Shown: positions 37,851-46,019 of the stretch, piece after piece | Position numbering within the stretch: position 1 is the stretch's first letter | Layout of the letters: each line of letters begins with the position of its first letter | From: Nitrosospira multiformis | GTDB taxonomy: Bacteria > Pseudomonadota > Gammaproteobacteria > Burkholderiales > Nitrosomonadaceae | Assembly (NCBI RefSeq): GCF_003050865.1 | Contig: NZ_QAOK01000021.1 | Location: forward strand, 1-60,314 | Length of the DNA stretch: 60,314 nucleotides | Direction: 5' to 3' | Notes under the pieces: model-generated | What the model was told of the DNA's origin: nothing | The model's database searches: none | What the model saw: the letters and a program-made list of their open reading frames with translations, nothing else | Translations under genes and position numbers: made by a program

Positions 37851-38579
37851 ATGAGCGTAGATAAACAGCGTCAAGAAGCACAACCCGCTTTTGTGCTGCA
37901 CAGCTATCCTTATCTTGAAACCAGCCTTATCGTAGAAGTTTTCACGCAAAATTCCGGGCGTATTGCCGTGATTGCGAAAGGCGCCAAGCGACCCACATCT
38001 GCCCTGAGGGGCTTGCTGCGCGCATTCCAGCCTCTCCTGTTGAGCTGGGGGGGGAAGTCCGAATTACGCACCTTGCATAAAGCTGAATGGCAGGGTGGGC
38101 AGCTACCCTTACAGGGAACCGCCCTGATCTGCGGATTTTATCTCAATGAACTTTTGATACGGCTATTGCACCGCCATGACCCGCACGAACGATTATTTGC
38201 CTGCTATCAGGAGGCCTTGTCTGACCTGAGTACGGCAAGCGATTACATTCCCATACTACGCCGCTTCGAGCAGCGCCTCCTGCAGGAGATGGGTTATGCC
38301 TTGACACTCGATCACGATGTTTCATCAGGAAAAGTGATTAAACCAAACCAGACGTACTGCTACGAAATCGAGCGGGGGCCCGTGGCAGCGAGCAACGGCA
38401 ACTGCCTTTTTAATCTCCAGTTAAGTGGAAAAACACTGCTTGATATGAGCCAGGGAGACTATTCAGCCTCCCTGACGCGTCTGCAGAGCAGGATTCTGAT
38501 GCGCGCGCTGCTCAACCACTATCTGGGAGATAAGCCATTGCATACACGCCAGTTACTGAAGGAGTTTCAGCAATTGTAA
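37851..38579 (+). CDS. recO: DNA repair protein RecO
   Basis: RecFOR-pathway protein that loads RecA onto SSB-coated single-stranded DNA. The 242-residue product has the N-terminal OB-fold (AFVLHSYPYLETSLIVEVFT, GRIAVIAKGAKRPTSALRGL) and the helical C-terminal domain (DPHERLFACYQEAL, FEQRLLQEMGYALTLDHDVS). It follows era by 190 bp. Its last 27 bp overlap the convergent sulfide:quinone-reductase relic. pdxJ, which usually follows recO, is 4.4 kb away, so the sulfide, stress-protein and DUF202 genes appear inserted between the two. Confidence 0.93.
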   Translation: MSVDKQRQEAQPAFVLHSYPYLETSLIVEVFTQNSGRIAVIAKGAKRPTSALRGLLRAFQPLLLSWGGKSELRTLHKAEWQGGQLPLQGTALICGFYLNELLIRLLHRHDPHERLFACYQEALSDLSTASDYIPILRRFEQRLLQEMGYALTLDHDVSSGKVIKPNQTYCYEIERGPVAASNGNCLFNLQLSGKTLLDMSQGDYSASLTRLQSRILMRALLNHYLGDKPLHTRQLLKEFQQL

Positions 38580-38840
38580 TACGCGTCCCTGCAGAACAGG
38601 CAGAAGACAACAGGCGGCATAAGTGTCAAGCCTTCTCCCCGAAGAATGCGGCGCTGTTTTCAACGTAGAATCGATCCGCAGTGAGGAGCATCTACGCAGA
38701 AGGCTTGCGGTTACTCCGATACCTGCTGATCCACCGCCGACCACGACCACATCGAAAGTATTGCTCCAGTGGCGGGCCAAAGTGACCGGATCAGCTGTCA
38801 TCCCTTGTGTCTGTTGAGTCTGCGGCATATCCTTGTTCAT
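38553..38840 (-). pseudogene. Truncated sulfide:quinone oxidoreductase-like gene
   Basis: The frame starts at ATG 38840 after GAGGAGAAAGAAGG. It encodes an N-terminus with the FAD-binding Rossmann motif FDVVVVGGGSAGIGVTASLL (about residues 29-48), the usual opening of SQR-like flavoproteins. Recognisable sequence ends near residue 58, and the frame stops after 95 codons, against about 380-430 in intact members. The 3' end overlaps recO on the other strand. It directly follows an ArsR repressor gene in a sulfide-related unit, which is where SQR genes are found. It is a 5' fragment left by a deletion. Confidence 0.75.
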
Positions 38841-38874
38841 CCTTCTTTCTCCTCGATTGATTTTCATCGAATGC

Positions 38875-39206
38875 TCAAGAGTCGATGCCTTCGTCTCTCC
38901 TGCAGTAGAGGCGATATAATGTCTGCATGATCTGAACTGTCTCCAAGCTGGCGAGCGTATAATAGATGTATTTACCTTTTTTTCGGTGGTGACGAGGCCC
39001 TCGTCACGCAGCACCGTCAGCTGTTGGGAAAGCGTCGGCTGCCGAATCCCCAGCAGCGCCTCCAGCTCGCCCACATTGCAGGCGCCCTTGATGAGCTGAC
39101 ACAAAATCAGCAATCTGTCTTCGTTCGCCAGCACTTTCAGCATCCCGCATACCGTGGAGGCAGAAGTCCTCATTGCGGAAATATCCGGGAAATCTTCCGG
39201 TTTCAT
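38875..39206 (-). CDS. BigR/SqrR-like ArsR repressor, needs a -1 frameshift
   Basis: ArsR/SmtB-family winged-helix repressor of the persulfide-sensing BigR/SqrR type. The start is ATG 39206, after GAGGA. The zero frame reads normally for 77 codons (MLKVLANEDRLLILCQLIKG, VGELEALLGIRQPTLSQQLT), then leaves the family. The -1 frame resumes exactly with GKYIYYTLASLETVQIMQTL and ends LYCRRDEGIDS, giving a classical 110-residue protein. The switch falls at A AAA AAG (38982-38976). The two Cys expected for sulfide sensing are C43 (GACNVGEL) and C102 (LYC); C102 is made only after the shift. Either an A8-to-A7 deletion or programmed recoding explains this. Confidence 0.8.
38976..38982 (-). promoter_or_regulatory. 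Slippery heptamer A AAA AAG in the ArsR gene
   Basis: The codons GAA AAA AAG (38984-38976) place A AAA AAG in the zero-frame phase used by E. coli dnaX for -1 frameshifting. A GAGGG lies 15 nt upstream of it, and a short GACGAG/CTCGTC hairpin includes that GAGGG. No clear downstream stem-loop is visible. Confidence 0.5.
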
Positions 39207-39223
39207 AACCCGTGTTCCTCGAT

Positions 39224-39679
39224 TCACACCTTACCCGGTGCTGCCCCCGTCTCGGGGCGATCCTTTGAATGTCGTCTTTCCAGCAGCTCAAAAATTCCCA
39301 TTCCCACCAGCATGGCCGCAACTAATACGATACCTTTGCCGCTACCACTTCCGAGCAGGACCAGCGCCGGACCGGGGCATATGCCAGCCATGCCCCAGCC
39401 GATCCCGAAGACGAAACTGCCAAGGACGAGCCGCTTGTCGATAACACGAGAAGCAGGAAGACTGATTGATACTCCGAGGTAGCTGCTGCCCCGATTGCGG
39501 GCAAGCGCGAAGGCAACGGCCCCTATAGCGATTGCTCCCGCCATTACAAATGCAAGCGAGGGATCCTATAAGCCGGATATATCGAGAAAAGCCAGGACTT
39601 TGGCGGGATTTGCCATTCCCGCGAGAATCAGTCCAAAGCCAAAGACGAGTCCGGACACCCACGCCACCAAGCTGATCAT
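39224..39679 (-). pseudogene. YeeE/YedE-type transporter (PmpB/DUF6691-like) with amber codon 38
   Basis: The start is ATG 39679, with AGGAGG 6 nt upstream. The protein reads LVFGFGLILAGMANPAKVLA and then LDISGL, a TAG codon (39566-39568), and continues in the same frame with DPSLAFVMAGAIAIGAVAFA and GIGWGMAGICPGPALVLLGS to a TGA at 39224. In the family this position is normally Trp (GLWDPSLAF), so TGG-to-TAG is likely. The intact protein would have about 151 residues and four helices, and would form half of a two-gene sulfur/thiosulfate transporter with the gene upstream. Without readthrough the product is 37 residues. It precedes the ArsR start by 17 bp. Confidence 0.85.
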
Positions 39680-39696
39680 TTTTACCTCCTGCCGGG

Positions 39697-40131
39697 TCAG
39701 GCCTGAAAAACATGACGAACGAGATAAACGACGACAAAGCCTGTTCCCATGAAAACCAGCGTAGCCACGATCGAGCGCGGCGACAGGCGTGACACGCCGC
39801 ACACCCCATGTCCGCTGGTACAGCGGGATCCGAAGCGTGTGCCGAGACCCACGAGCAGGCCCGCAGCGGCTATGGTGCCGTAGCTTCCATCCACTTCCAC
39901 CGAGGGAAGGCGCATGAACGACTGCCATACCAGTGGCGCCGCTACCAACCCGGAAACAAATGCGAAACGCCAGCCCGTGTCTTCCCTCTTCAGCTTCAAC
40001 AAACCGCCGAGTATCCCCGAAATTCCAGCAATCCTTCCGTTCATAAGTATCAGTAGCGCCACTGCTGCACCTATAAGTACGCCTCCTGCCAAAGCAGACC
40101 AGGGCGTGAAGTGATTCCAGTCAATGAACAT
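39697..40131 (-). CDS. YeeE/YedE family membrane protein (PmpA-like)
   Basis: The 144-residue protein has about four hydrophobic segments and the YeeE/YedE repeats [19 protein letters not shown] (about residues 26-44) and [20 protein letters not shown] (about 100-119), with the conserved Cys residues used to pass sulfur species in YeeE-type thiosulfate channels. It looks intact. It is the first gene of the leftward unit (YeeE/YedE-A, YeeE/YedE-B, ArsR, SQR relic) and is divergent from a persulfide-dioxygenase-like gene, which supports a role in handling reduced sulfur. With its partner gene broken, its function may be compromised. Confidence 0.85.
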   Translation of the reverse strand: MFIDWNHFTPWSALAGGVLIGAAVALLILMNGRIAGISGILGGLLKLKREDTGWRFAFVSGLVAAPLVWQSFMRLPSVEVDGSYGTIAAAGLLVGLGTRFGSRCTSGHGVCGVSRLSPRSIVATLVFMGTGFVVVYLVRHVFQA

Positions 40132-40280
40132 TGACGCTTCCTCCTGCTGAATAAGCGCTGTGTAAATTGTTCATTTGCTCATCTGAATTCCGCCAGATGC
40201 TTCCTACTTCCTTTAAAGATCTATACCTAAAGTTCTCATGGCTAACCCCTGCCACCAATCCTCTAATCATTGTGCCATCT

Positions 40281-40340
40281 CATCAATATTATTATTATTG
40301 ATATTATATTAACAAATATTATATTTATAGATATATTATT
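40281..40340. promoter_or_regulatory. AT-rich divergent control region with repeats (candidate BigR-type operator)
   Basis: Almost pure A/T. It holds an inverted repeat ATCAATA / TATTGAT (40282-40302) and two direct copies of ATATTATATT (40301-40310 and 40316-40325). BigR/SqrR repressors bind AT-rich dyads between divergent sulfide-detoxification genes, which is this arrangement. Binding is inferred, not shown. Confidence 0.45.
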
Positions 40341-40403
40341 GTCAAGTTTTTATCTAGTGCCTTGCTTCTGGATATCCCAATCAAACCTTGGAAGAGAGAG
40401 TAA

Positions 40404-41264
40404 ATGAAACCGAATATCGAAGCTTTTTTTGACGGCGCGACCTGGACAGTAAGCTACGTGGTTTTCGATGAGCCGACTGGACATTGTGTAATCATTGCTC
40501 CAGTACTGGATTACGATCCCAAATCAGGCAGAACGCGCACTACATCAGCGAATAAACTGATTGCCTTTATCGAAGAAAAGAATCTGACGACAGAATGGAT
40601 TCTGGAGACCCATGCGCATGCCGACCATCTCACAGCAGCGCACTATCTGAAGAAAAGACTGGGGGGCAAGACAGCGATCGGGAAGGAGATTCCCATCGTG
40701 CAGGAAACCTTCAGGAAAATATTCAACCTTGAAACAGACTTCACGCCGGACGGCAAACAGTTTGACCATTTATTCGCCGATAACGAGGTTTTCAGCGTCG
40801 GCAAACTGAACGTGAAAGTGCTCTCGACACCGGGCCATACGCCGGCGGACTTGTCCTATCAGGTAGAGGAGGCGATCTTTGTCGGCGATACCCTGTTCAT
40901 GCCGGACGTTGGCACGGCGCGCGCCGATTTTCCGGGAGGGAGTGCACGCAGACTATTCCGGTCAATAAGGAAAATACTGGATTATCCCGCAGATACCCGC
41001 TTGTTCATGTGCCATGATTATCCGCCGCAAGGCCGCTCCCCTCAATGGGAAACGAGTGTGGGGGAACAGCGCGCAAATAATGTACATGTGCGCGACGGCA
41101 TTGATGAAGACCGGTTCGTCGCGATGCGCGAAGCGCGCGACCGGACCCTCGAAATGCCCACGCTGCTGCTGCCGTCGATCCAGGTGAATGTGCGCGCAGG
41201 CATCATGCCGCCATCCGAGAATAACGGTATTTCGTACCTCAAAATACCGTTGAACGTCATCTGA
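40404..41264 (+). CDS. Persulfide dioxygenase-like metallo-beta-lactamase protein (ETHE1/Blh type)
   Basis: Probable iron-dependent dioxygenase that oxidises glutathione persulfide to sulfite. The 286-residue protein has the HxHxDH motif in ETHAHADHLTAA (about residues 70-81), further ligands in STPGHTPADLSY and FVGDTLFMPDVGTARADFPG, and the closing His in CHDYPP. This matches the ETHE1/Blh group; glyoxalase II is the main alternative, but the TARADFPGG segment favours persulfide dioxygenase. The Shine-Dalgarno sequence is GGAAGAGAGAG. It faces the damaged YeeE/YedE-ArsR-SQR unit across the AT-rich control region and itself looks intact. Confidence 0.85.
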   Translation: MKPNIEAFFDGATWTVSYVVFDEPTGHCVIIAPVLDYDPKSGRTRTTSANKLIAFIEEKNLTTEWILETHAHADHLTAAHYLKKRLGGKTAIGKEIPIVQETFRKIFNLETDFTPDGKQFDHLFADNEVFSVGKLNVKVLSTPGHTPADLSYQVEEAIFVGDTLFMPDVGTARADFPGGSARRLFRSIRKILDYPADTRLFMCHDYPPQGRSPQWETSVGEQRANNVHVRDGIDEDRFVAMREARDRTLEMPTLLLPSIQVNVRAGIMPPSENNGISYLKIPLNVI

Positions 41265-41315
41265 GCCATTACACATCTCCCAGAGACGCAGAAATGGCGG
41301 CAACCGGTTCAGGAG

Positions 41316-42224
41316 CTAACCTGCGTCAGCGTCGGCCCGCTCCACCACCAGCACATCGCAAGCCGCTTCCTGAATTACACGTCTGGCAACGCTGCCAAGC
41401 AGCATGCTCTCCCATCCCGATTTGCCGTGTTTCCCGACGACAATCAGATCGGCACCGATCTCTTCTGCTTTTTTTATCACTGTATCGACTGCTGGACCCA
41501 ATTCGATAACTGCCGCGAGCGAACGACCCGAAGCCTCGAAATCCGAGAGAAGTTTTTGCATCTCCACATTTATGCGGGTTTTCACTTCGGCACGAAATGC
41601 CTGTATTCTCTCGTCGTTGAAATCCAGTCTGCCTTCGAACGGCACTTCAAATGCATGCAGGACAATGATACTTGCATGAGGAGCGATGGTCAGGGCCATT
41701 TCTACTGCCCGGTGCGAGGATTCTGAAAAATCGACGGGGACCAGCACACGCCGATAGCTTGCCTCAGGTTCCTGTTTGACGATCAGCAACGGACAAGAGA
41801 GCGTTCGCAGAACCTTATCCGCAGTCGAGCCGATGACGAATTCCCGAACCGCGCCCCCGCCGAAAGCGCCCAACACGACCAACCCTGCCTTGAGGAGGCT
41901 GGCATAATGTGCGATCTCTGTATCCGCCCGTCCAACATTTACCGTCGTTGTCGTAACCTTTATCCCATAACTGGCGGTGAGCCTGCGCTTGATCTCCGCC
42001 ATTTGCTCGCGAGACCCCTGCATCAACCGCTGCTCGGTATCCAGGGGTGGAGTCAGATTACGCAAGGATTCCAGCGCGAGACTATCAAGTACGTGTATCA
42101 GATCCAGAGACTCGCTGCTCAATTCCTGCGCCAGAAGCGCCGCGCGAGATTCGGCACGCCTCGCAAAATCGGAAATGTCCGTAGCAATCACTATTCTCGT
42201 TATCGGGCACATCATTACTTCCAC
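41316..42224 (-). CDS. Universal stress protein with two UspA domains
   Basis: The 302-residue protein is a tandem UspA fusion. Both halves have the nucleotide-binding pattern: VVLGAFGGGAVREFVIGSTA (about residues 115-134) and VVGKHGKSGWESMLLGSVAR (about 264-283). Such proteins bind ATP and rise in growth arrest or redox stress; the exact role here is unknown. The start may be at 42224 or at one of two in-frame ATGs within the next four codons (MEVMMCPITRIVIATD). It converges on the persulfide-dioxygenase gene, whose stop is about 50 bp away. Confidence 0.9.
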   Translation of the reverse strand: MEVMMCPITRIVIATDISDFARRAESRAALLAQELSSESLDLIHVLDSLALESLRNLTPPLDTEQRLMQGSREQMAEIKRRLTASYGIKVTTTTVNVGRADTEIAHYASLLKAGLVVLGAFGGGAVREFVIGSTADKVLRTLSCPLLIVKQEPEASYRRVLVPVDFSESSHRAVEMALTIAPHASIIVLHAFEVPFEGRLDFNDERIQAFRAEVKTRINVEMQKLLSDFEASGRSLAAVIELGPAVDTVIKKAEEIGADLIVVGKHGKSGWESMLLGSVARRVIQEAACDVLVVERADADAG

Positions 42225-42319
42225 CTCTCACTTGAAGGATCAATCAACTTAAAACTCCGCATCGCGGGCATCGCGAGTCCTGCCCTCCCCTTTCTAACAT
42301 GATCGACTCCCTATATGTT

Positions 42320-42694
42320 TCAGGTAAACAGGAGGTATACCGCCAGCAGAAATCCTATGGTAGCAACCGATAATGACAGGAACGATGAGAGCCAGGGCAG
42401 GGACAACCTGGGCAGATCCTCAAGCGGCAATGAGCTTACATAATGCCTGTGATTGAGCAAGGCGCCGAGAATGGTCACGGTGCCTGAGAGCACAAGAATA
42501 ATGCCGAACACACCGGAGATTCCATGAGCGCTGGCAGCCCCTCCATTTTTGGAAATTTCCCCGGAAGCCACAAGAAGATTCAGAAACAGACCGAAGCGGG
42601 CGACGACGAAACCCAGCGCGATGATCGTCAGCCCCGTGCGCACCCATGCAAGAAGCGTCCGCTCCGCGGCGAAGAAAACGCGCGGGTCTGACAT
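42320..42694 (-). CDS. DUF202 (YidH-like) small membrane protein
   Basis: The 124-residue protein starts MSDPRVFFAAERTLLAWVRT, the DUF202 signature, and has three transmembrane segments (about 20-40, 60-85 and 100-122). The function is unknown. ATG 42694 is preceded by CCGGAG. The frame stays open to a TTG at 42817, which would add a hydrophobic segment (GTLLFGSLLLAAPYLI), so a four-helix form is possible. It is a single gene, divergent from pdxJ. Confidence 0.75.
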   Translation of the reverse strand: MSDPRVFFAAERTLLAWVRTGLTIIALGFVVARFGLFLNLLVASGEISKNGGAASAHGISGVFGIILVLSGTVTILGALLNHRHYVSSLPLEDLPRLSLPWLSSFLSLSVATIGFLLAVYLLFT

Positions 42695-42981
42695 TTTCTC
42701 CGGATCACTCTTTCCCTCTCGCAGGTTTTCAGATGCGGGATTTATAGCGCCCTCTTCAATCAAATACGGAGCAGCCAGGAGTAACGATCCAAAGAGTAAC
42801 GTTCCCAGAGCAATCAACCTGGCGATCCACTTTTATGTACATACTGTCTTCGCCGCACACACTATTATAATATAGTCATTTTTTGCCCGGCCCCTCTTGC
42901 CTCTTCCAGATGTGCGGGAGAGCAAATATCATTCGGGCAATCATTGAAAAAAAGCCGAATCAGGAAAACTTCCATACTATT

Positions 42982-43707
42982 ATGATCAAACTCGGCGTTA
43001 ACATCGATCACGTCGCTACCTTGCGTCAGGCGCGCCGCACAACTTATCCCGATCCAATAGAGGCGGCACTCATTGCTGAATCGGCCGGCGCAGATGCTAT
43101 CACCTTGCATTTGCGCGAAGACCGGCGCCACATACAGGACAGAGACGTGGAAATCCTGCGCGGCGCGCTCAAGACCCGCATGAATCTGGAGAGCGCGGTG
43201 ACAAATGAAATGATCGAATTTGCGCTGCGCATCAAACCCCATGATATCTGCCTTGTGCCGGAACGGCGCGAAGAATTGACGACCGAAGGCGGACTCGATG
43301 TGGTACGGCATTTCGAGCAAGTGCAACGCGCCTGCCGCAGGCTGGCTGAAGCCGGCATCCGGGTTTCGTTATTCATCGATGCCGAGCCGGCGCAGATCGA
43401 TGCGTCCGTTGAGGCCGGCGCGCCAGTCATCGAAATTCACACTGGACATTACGCCGATGCGCAGGCGGCGGACGAACAGCAAGGTGAACTGGAGCGAGTG
43501 CGATCAGCAGTAAACAGGGGAGTCGGACAAGGACTCAGGGTTAACGCCGGGCACGGCCTGCATTACCAGAATGTCCAGGCAATCGCGGCAATCCCGGGCG
43601 TGTTGGAGCTCAACATCGGGCACGCGATCGTGGCTCGGGCATTGTTCGTGGGCTTCGAGCAGGCAGTCCGGGAAATGAAAAGCCTGATGCTGGAAGCATG
43701 TAAATGA
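42982..43707 (+). CDS. pdxJ: Pyridoxine 5'-phosphate synthase
   Basis: Makes pyridoxine 5'-phosphate from 1-deoxyxylulose 5-phosphate and the PdxA product, the last ring-forming step of DXP-dependent vitamin B6 synthesis. The 241-residue TIM barrel starts [20 protein letters not shown] and has [31 protein letters not shown] and [13 protein letters not shown], all family signatures. ATG 42982 is chosen because it gives the conserved N-terminus; the frame extends upstream to 42883 without family sequence. Its TGA overlaps the acpS ATG as ATGA. Confidence 0.96.
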   Translation: MIKLGVNIDHVATLRQARRTTYPDPIEAALIAESAGADAITLHLREDRRHIQDRDVEILRGALKTRMNLESAVTNEMIEFALRIKPHDICLVPERREELTTEGGLDVVRHFEQVQRACRRLAEAGIRVSLFIDAEPAQIDASVEAGAPVIEIHTGHYADAQAADEQQGELERVRSAVNRGVGQGLRVNAGHGLHYQNVQAIAAIPGVLELNIGHAIVARALFVGFEQAVREMKSLMLEACK

Positions 43708-44081
43708 TTTATGGAATCGGAACCGATCTGGTTGAAACCTCGCGTATTGCGCGCCTGCTGGAAAAATACGGAGAGCGTTTCGCCCGGCGCCTGCTGACAG
43801 AAGAGGAATGGCCGGAATATGCAAAAACCATGCAGCCGGCCATGTTCCTGGCGAAGCGTTTTGCCGCCAAGGAAGCGCTTGCCAAAGCCTTTGGCACGGG
43901 TATCCGCCATCCGGTCAGCCTGAGCCATATCGGAGTAACCCATGATCCTTTGGGAAAACCCTATTTCAAGTTCCACCCTGAATTGCACACTCTGGCCCAG
44001 AACGAAGGCATTACCCGCCACCATCTCTCAATCAGCGACGAACTGAACCTCGCTTGCGCTTTTGTCATATTGGAAAAATAA
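43704..44081 (+). CDS. acpS: Holo-[acyl-carrier-protein] synthase
   Basis: Transfers 4'-phosphopantetheine from CoA to acyl carrier protein. The 125-residue length is standard. Motifs [12 protein letters not shown] (about residues 4-15, Mg-binding Asp) and [17 protein letters not shown] (about 53-69, catalytic Glu/Lys) are clear. It overlaps pdxJ by four bases, and its TAA directly abuts the nagZ ATG; the three genes are one translationally coupled unit. Confidence 0.96.
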   Translation: MIYGIGTDLVETSRIARLLEKYGERFARRLLTEEEWPEYAKTMQPAMFLAKRFAAKEALAKAFGTGIRHPVSLSHIGVTHDPLGKPYFKFHPELHTLAQNEGITRHHLSISDELNLACAFVILEK

Positions 44082-45131
44082 ATGTCGCTCGGTCCCGTCA
44101 TGCTCGATATCGAAGGCACGCAGCTCACCGCCAATGATAAAAACAAACTCCGGCATCCGCTGGTCGGGGGGGTGATTCTGTTCACGCGCAATTATTCCTC
44201 GCTTGCGCAACTCATGCATCTGACCGCTGAAATCCATGCGCTGCGAACGCCGCCGCTCCTGGTCGCAGTCGATCACGAAGGAGGCAGGGTTCAACGCTTC
44301 CGGGAGGATTTCACGCGCCTGCCTCCCATGCGCGAACTGGGCAGGATCTGGGATGAGCATCCTGCCAAGGCGCGGCATCTGGCGCATCAGGCGGGGTATG
44401 TACTGGCGGCGGAACTACGGGCTGCGGGCGTGGATTTCAGTTTTACACCCGTTCTGGATATGGATTATGGCCAAAGCAGCGTCATCCGCGACCGTGCTTT
44501 TCACCGTGACCCGCACGCCATTGCCGATCTGGCCCATAGCCTGATGGCCGGGTTGAAATCTGCTGGAATGGCAGCGGTGGGCAAACATTTCCCTGGTCAT
44601 GGATATATCGAAGCCGATTCTCATTTCGAAATGCCGGTGGACGAACGAACGTACGCGCAGATCGAAATGGATGACCTCATTCCATTCCGTAAAATGATCG
44701 GTTTCGGCCTCACCGGCATGATGCCTGCCCACGTCATTTATCCAAAGGTGGATGCATTGCCAGCTGGCTTTTCCGAAGTATGGCTCAAAAAAGTTTTACG
44801 GGGTGAACTCGGTTTCGAAGGGTGTATCTTCAGCGATGATCTGAATATGGCGGGAGCAGCTTTTGCAGGCAGTCCGCTGGAGCGGGCCCAGAAAGCATTG
44901 CATGCGGGATGCGACATGGTGCTGCTGTGCAATAACCCGGAAGCGGCCGAAATGCTGCTCGCGGAGTTACATTGGGACCTGCCCGCCCTCGGGGTGATTC
45001 GTCTCGCCCGCATGCGCGGGCGGCCAAACCCGGACTCGCTGGTGAAATTGCACGAAAACCCGAACTTCGTCAGCGCTGTGGAAAAAATTGCCAGTATTGG
45101 CGTTCGCAACGGCGAGTTGCCACTGGTGTAG
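44082..45131 (+). CDS. nagZ: Beta-N-acetylhexosaminidase NagZ
   Basis: Cytosolic GH3 enzyme that removes GlcNAc from anhydromuropeptides during cell-wall recycling. The 349-residue protein has the GH3 motifs [32 protein letters not shown] (with the NagZ-specific His-containing loop) and the nucleophile Asp in [15 protein letters not shown]. It begins at the base after acpS ends. The order pdxJ-acpS-nagZ is typical of betaproteobacteria. Confidence 0.95.
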   Translation: MSLGPVMLDIEGTQLTANDKNKLRHPLVGGVILFTRNYSSLAQLMHLTAEIHALRTPPLLVAVDHEGGRVQRFREDFTRLPPMRELGRIWDEHPAKARHLAHQAGYVLAAELRAAGVDFSFTPVLDMDYGQSSVIRDRAFHRDPHAIADLAHSLMAGLKSAGMAAVGKHFPGHGYIEADSHFEMPVDERTYAQIEMDDLIPFRKMIGFGLTGMMPAHVIYPKVDALPAGFSEVWLKKVLRGELGFEGCIFSDDLNMAGAAFAGSPLERAQKALHAGCDMVLLCNNPEAAEMLLAELHWDLPALGVIRLARMRGRPNPDSLVKLHENPNFVSAVEKIASIGVRNGELPLV

Positions 45132-45298
45132 CAAAACCGAACTCGCCTTCCAATCTCCGCTCATCCTGCCCGCGGCGGGTTTTCTCTAATTTTGCGACTC
45201 TCATCCTCCCCAGCAGTTGTTGCATCATTCCCTGCCCACTTTTCACTATACGCGACCGGGTTCCGCAGTGGGTGTGACAAAAAAATCGAGAGGATCGG

Positions 45299-45326
45299 TT
45301 GAAAAATAGCCAAACGAACCTATATT
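45299..45326 (+). promoter_or_regulatory. Candidate sigma-32 heat-shock promoter of the Hsp20 gene
   Basis: TTGAAA (45299-45304), a 14-nt spacer and CCTATATT (45319-45326) resemble the sigma-32 pattern CTTGAAA-N13-15-CCCCATnT, 64 bp before the Hsp20 start. Confidence 0.4.
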
Positions 45327-45389
45327 GATTAATAAGTGCTGATTCACAGCATCAGCTTGATGTCAGATATTTATTTCAAAGGAGATATT

Positions 45390-45824
45390 ATGGCTATTAG
45401 TCGGTATGAACCGTGGAGCTTGCTGCACCAATTACATCGGGAACTGGATCTTGCGCGGGAAAACGTTGCGGGCGACGGTTCCGCCGCGACCGCCGAATGG
45501 GCGCCGGCAGTAGATATCAAGGAAGAAGCGGACAAGTTCATTCTTCAGGCTGATCTTCCCGGGGTAAAACCCGAAGATATCAATATCAGCATGGAAGAAA
45601 GCGTGCTCACGATCAAGGGCGAAAAGAAAACCGAGGCTACTACCGAGAAGGAAGGCTACAAGCGTGTCGAGCGCACCTACGGCTCTTTCCATCGCCGTTT
45701 CAGCCTGCCGGACACTGCCAACGCGGATGCGATATCAGCCAAATCCAACCTGGGAGTTCTGGAAATCGTCATCCCCAAACGCGAACCGGTCCAGCCGAAA
45801 AAGATCAACGTGACTGTTCAATAA
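45390..45824 (+). CDS. Small heat-shock protein (Hsp20/alpha-crystallin)
   Basis: ATP-independent chaperone that holds unfolding proteins. The 144-residue product has the alpha-crystallin domain (about residues 38-135: APAVDIKEEADKFILQADLP, GVKPEDINISMEESVLTIKG) and ends with the conserved LGVLEIVIPKREP segment. ATG 45390 follows AAAGGAGATATT. A candidate heat-shock promoter lies upstream and a strong intrinsic terminator downstream, so it is a single-gene transcript. Confidence 0.95.
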   Translation: MAISRYEPWSLLHQLHRELDLARENVAGDGSAATAEWAPAVDIKEEADKFILQADLPGVKPEDINISMEESVLTIKGEKKTEATTEKEGYKRVERTYGSFHRRFSLPDTANADAISAKSNLGVLEIVIPKREPVQPKKINVTVQ

Positions 45825-45847
45825 GAGTACTAAACCCGCTGACAGAG

Positions 45848-45884
45848 CCCGGTGGAAGCAAAGCTCCACTGGGTTTTCTTTTTT
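45848..45884 (+). terminator. Intrinsic terminator of the Hsp20 gene
   Basis: CCCGGTGGAAGC (45848-45859) pairs, with minor mismatch, with GCTCCACTGGG (45863-45873) across AAA and is followed by TTTTCTTTTTT. It starts 24 nt past the Hsp20 stop. Confidence 0.85.
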
Positions 45885-46019
45885 GAATCGGCTGTTTTTT
45901 CCACGCCGTCCCCACCCCCTCACTCCTCTCACCCCCAGCCTGTTTCCGATTGCCAAAAGGAAAGAAGAAAGGGATAAGAGCAGAGGATAGGCGCAGAGGA
46001 TAAGAGTACGGAGACTTCT

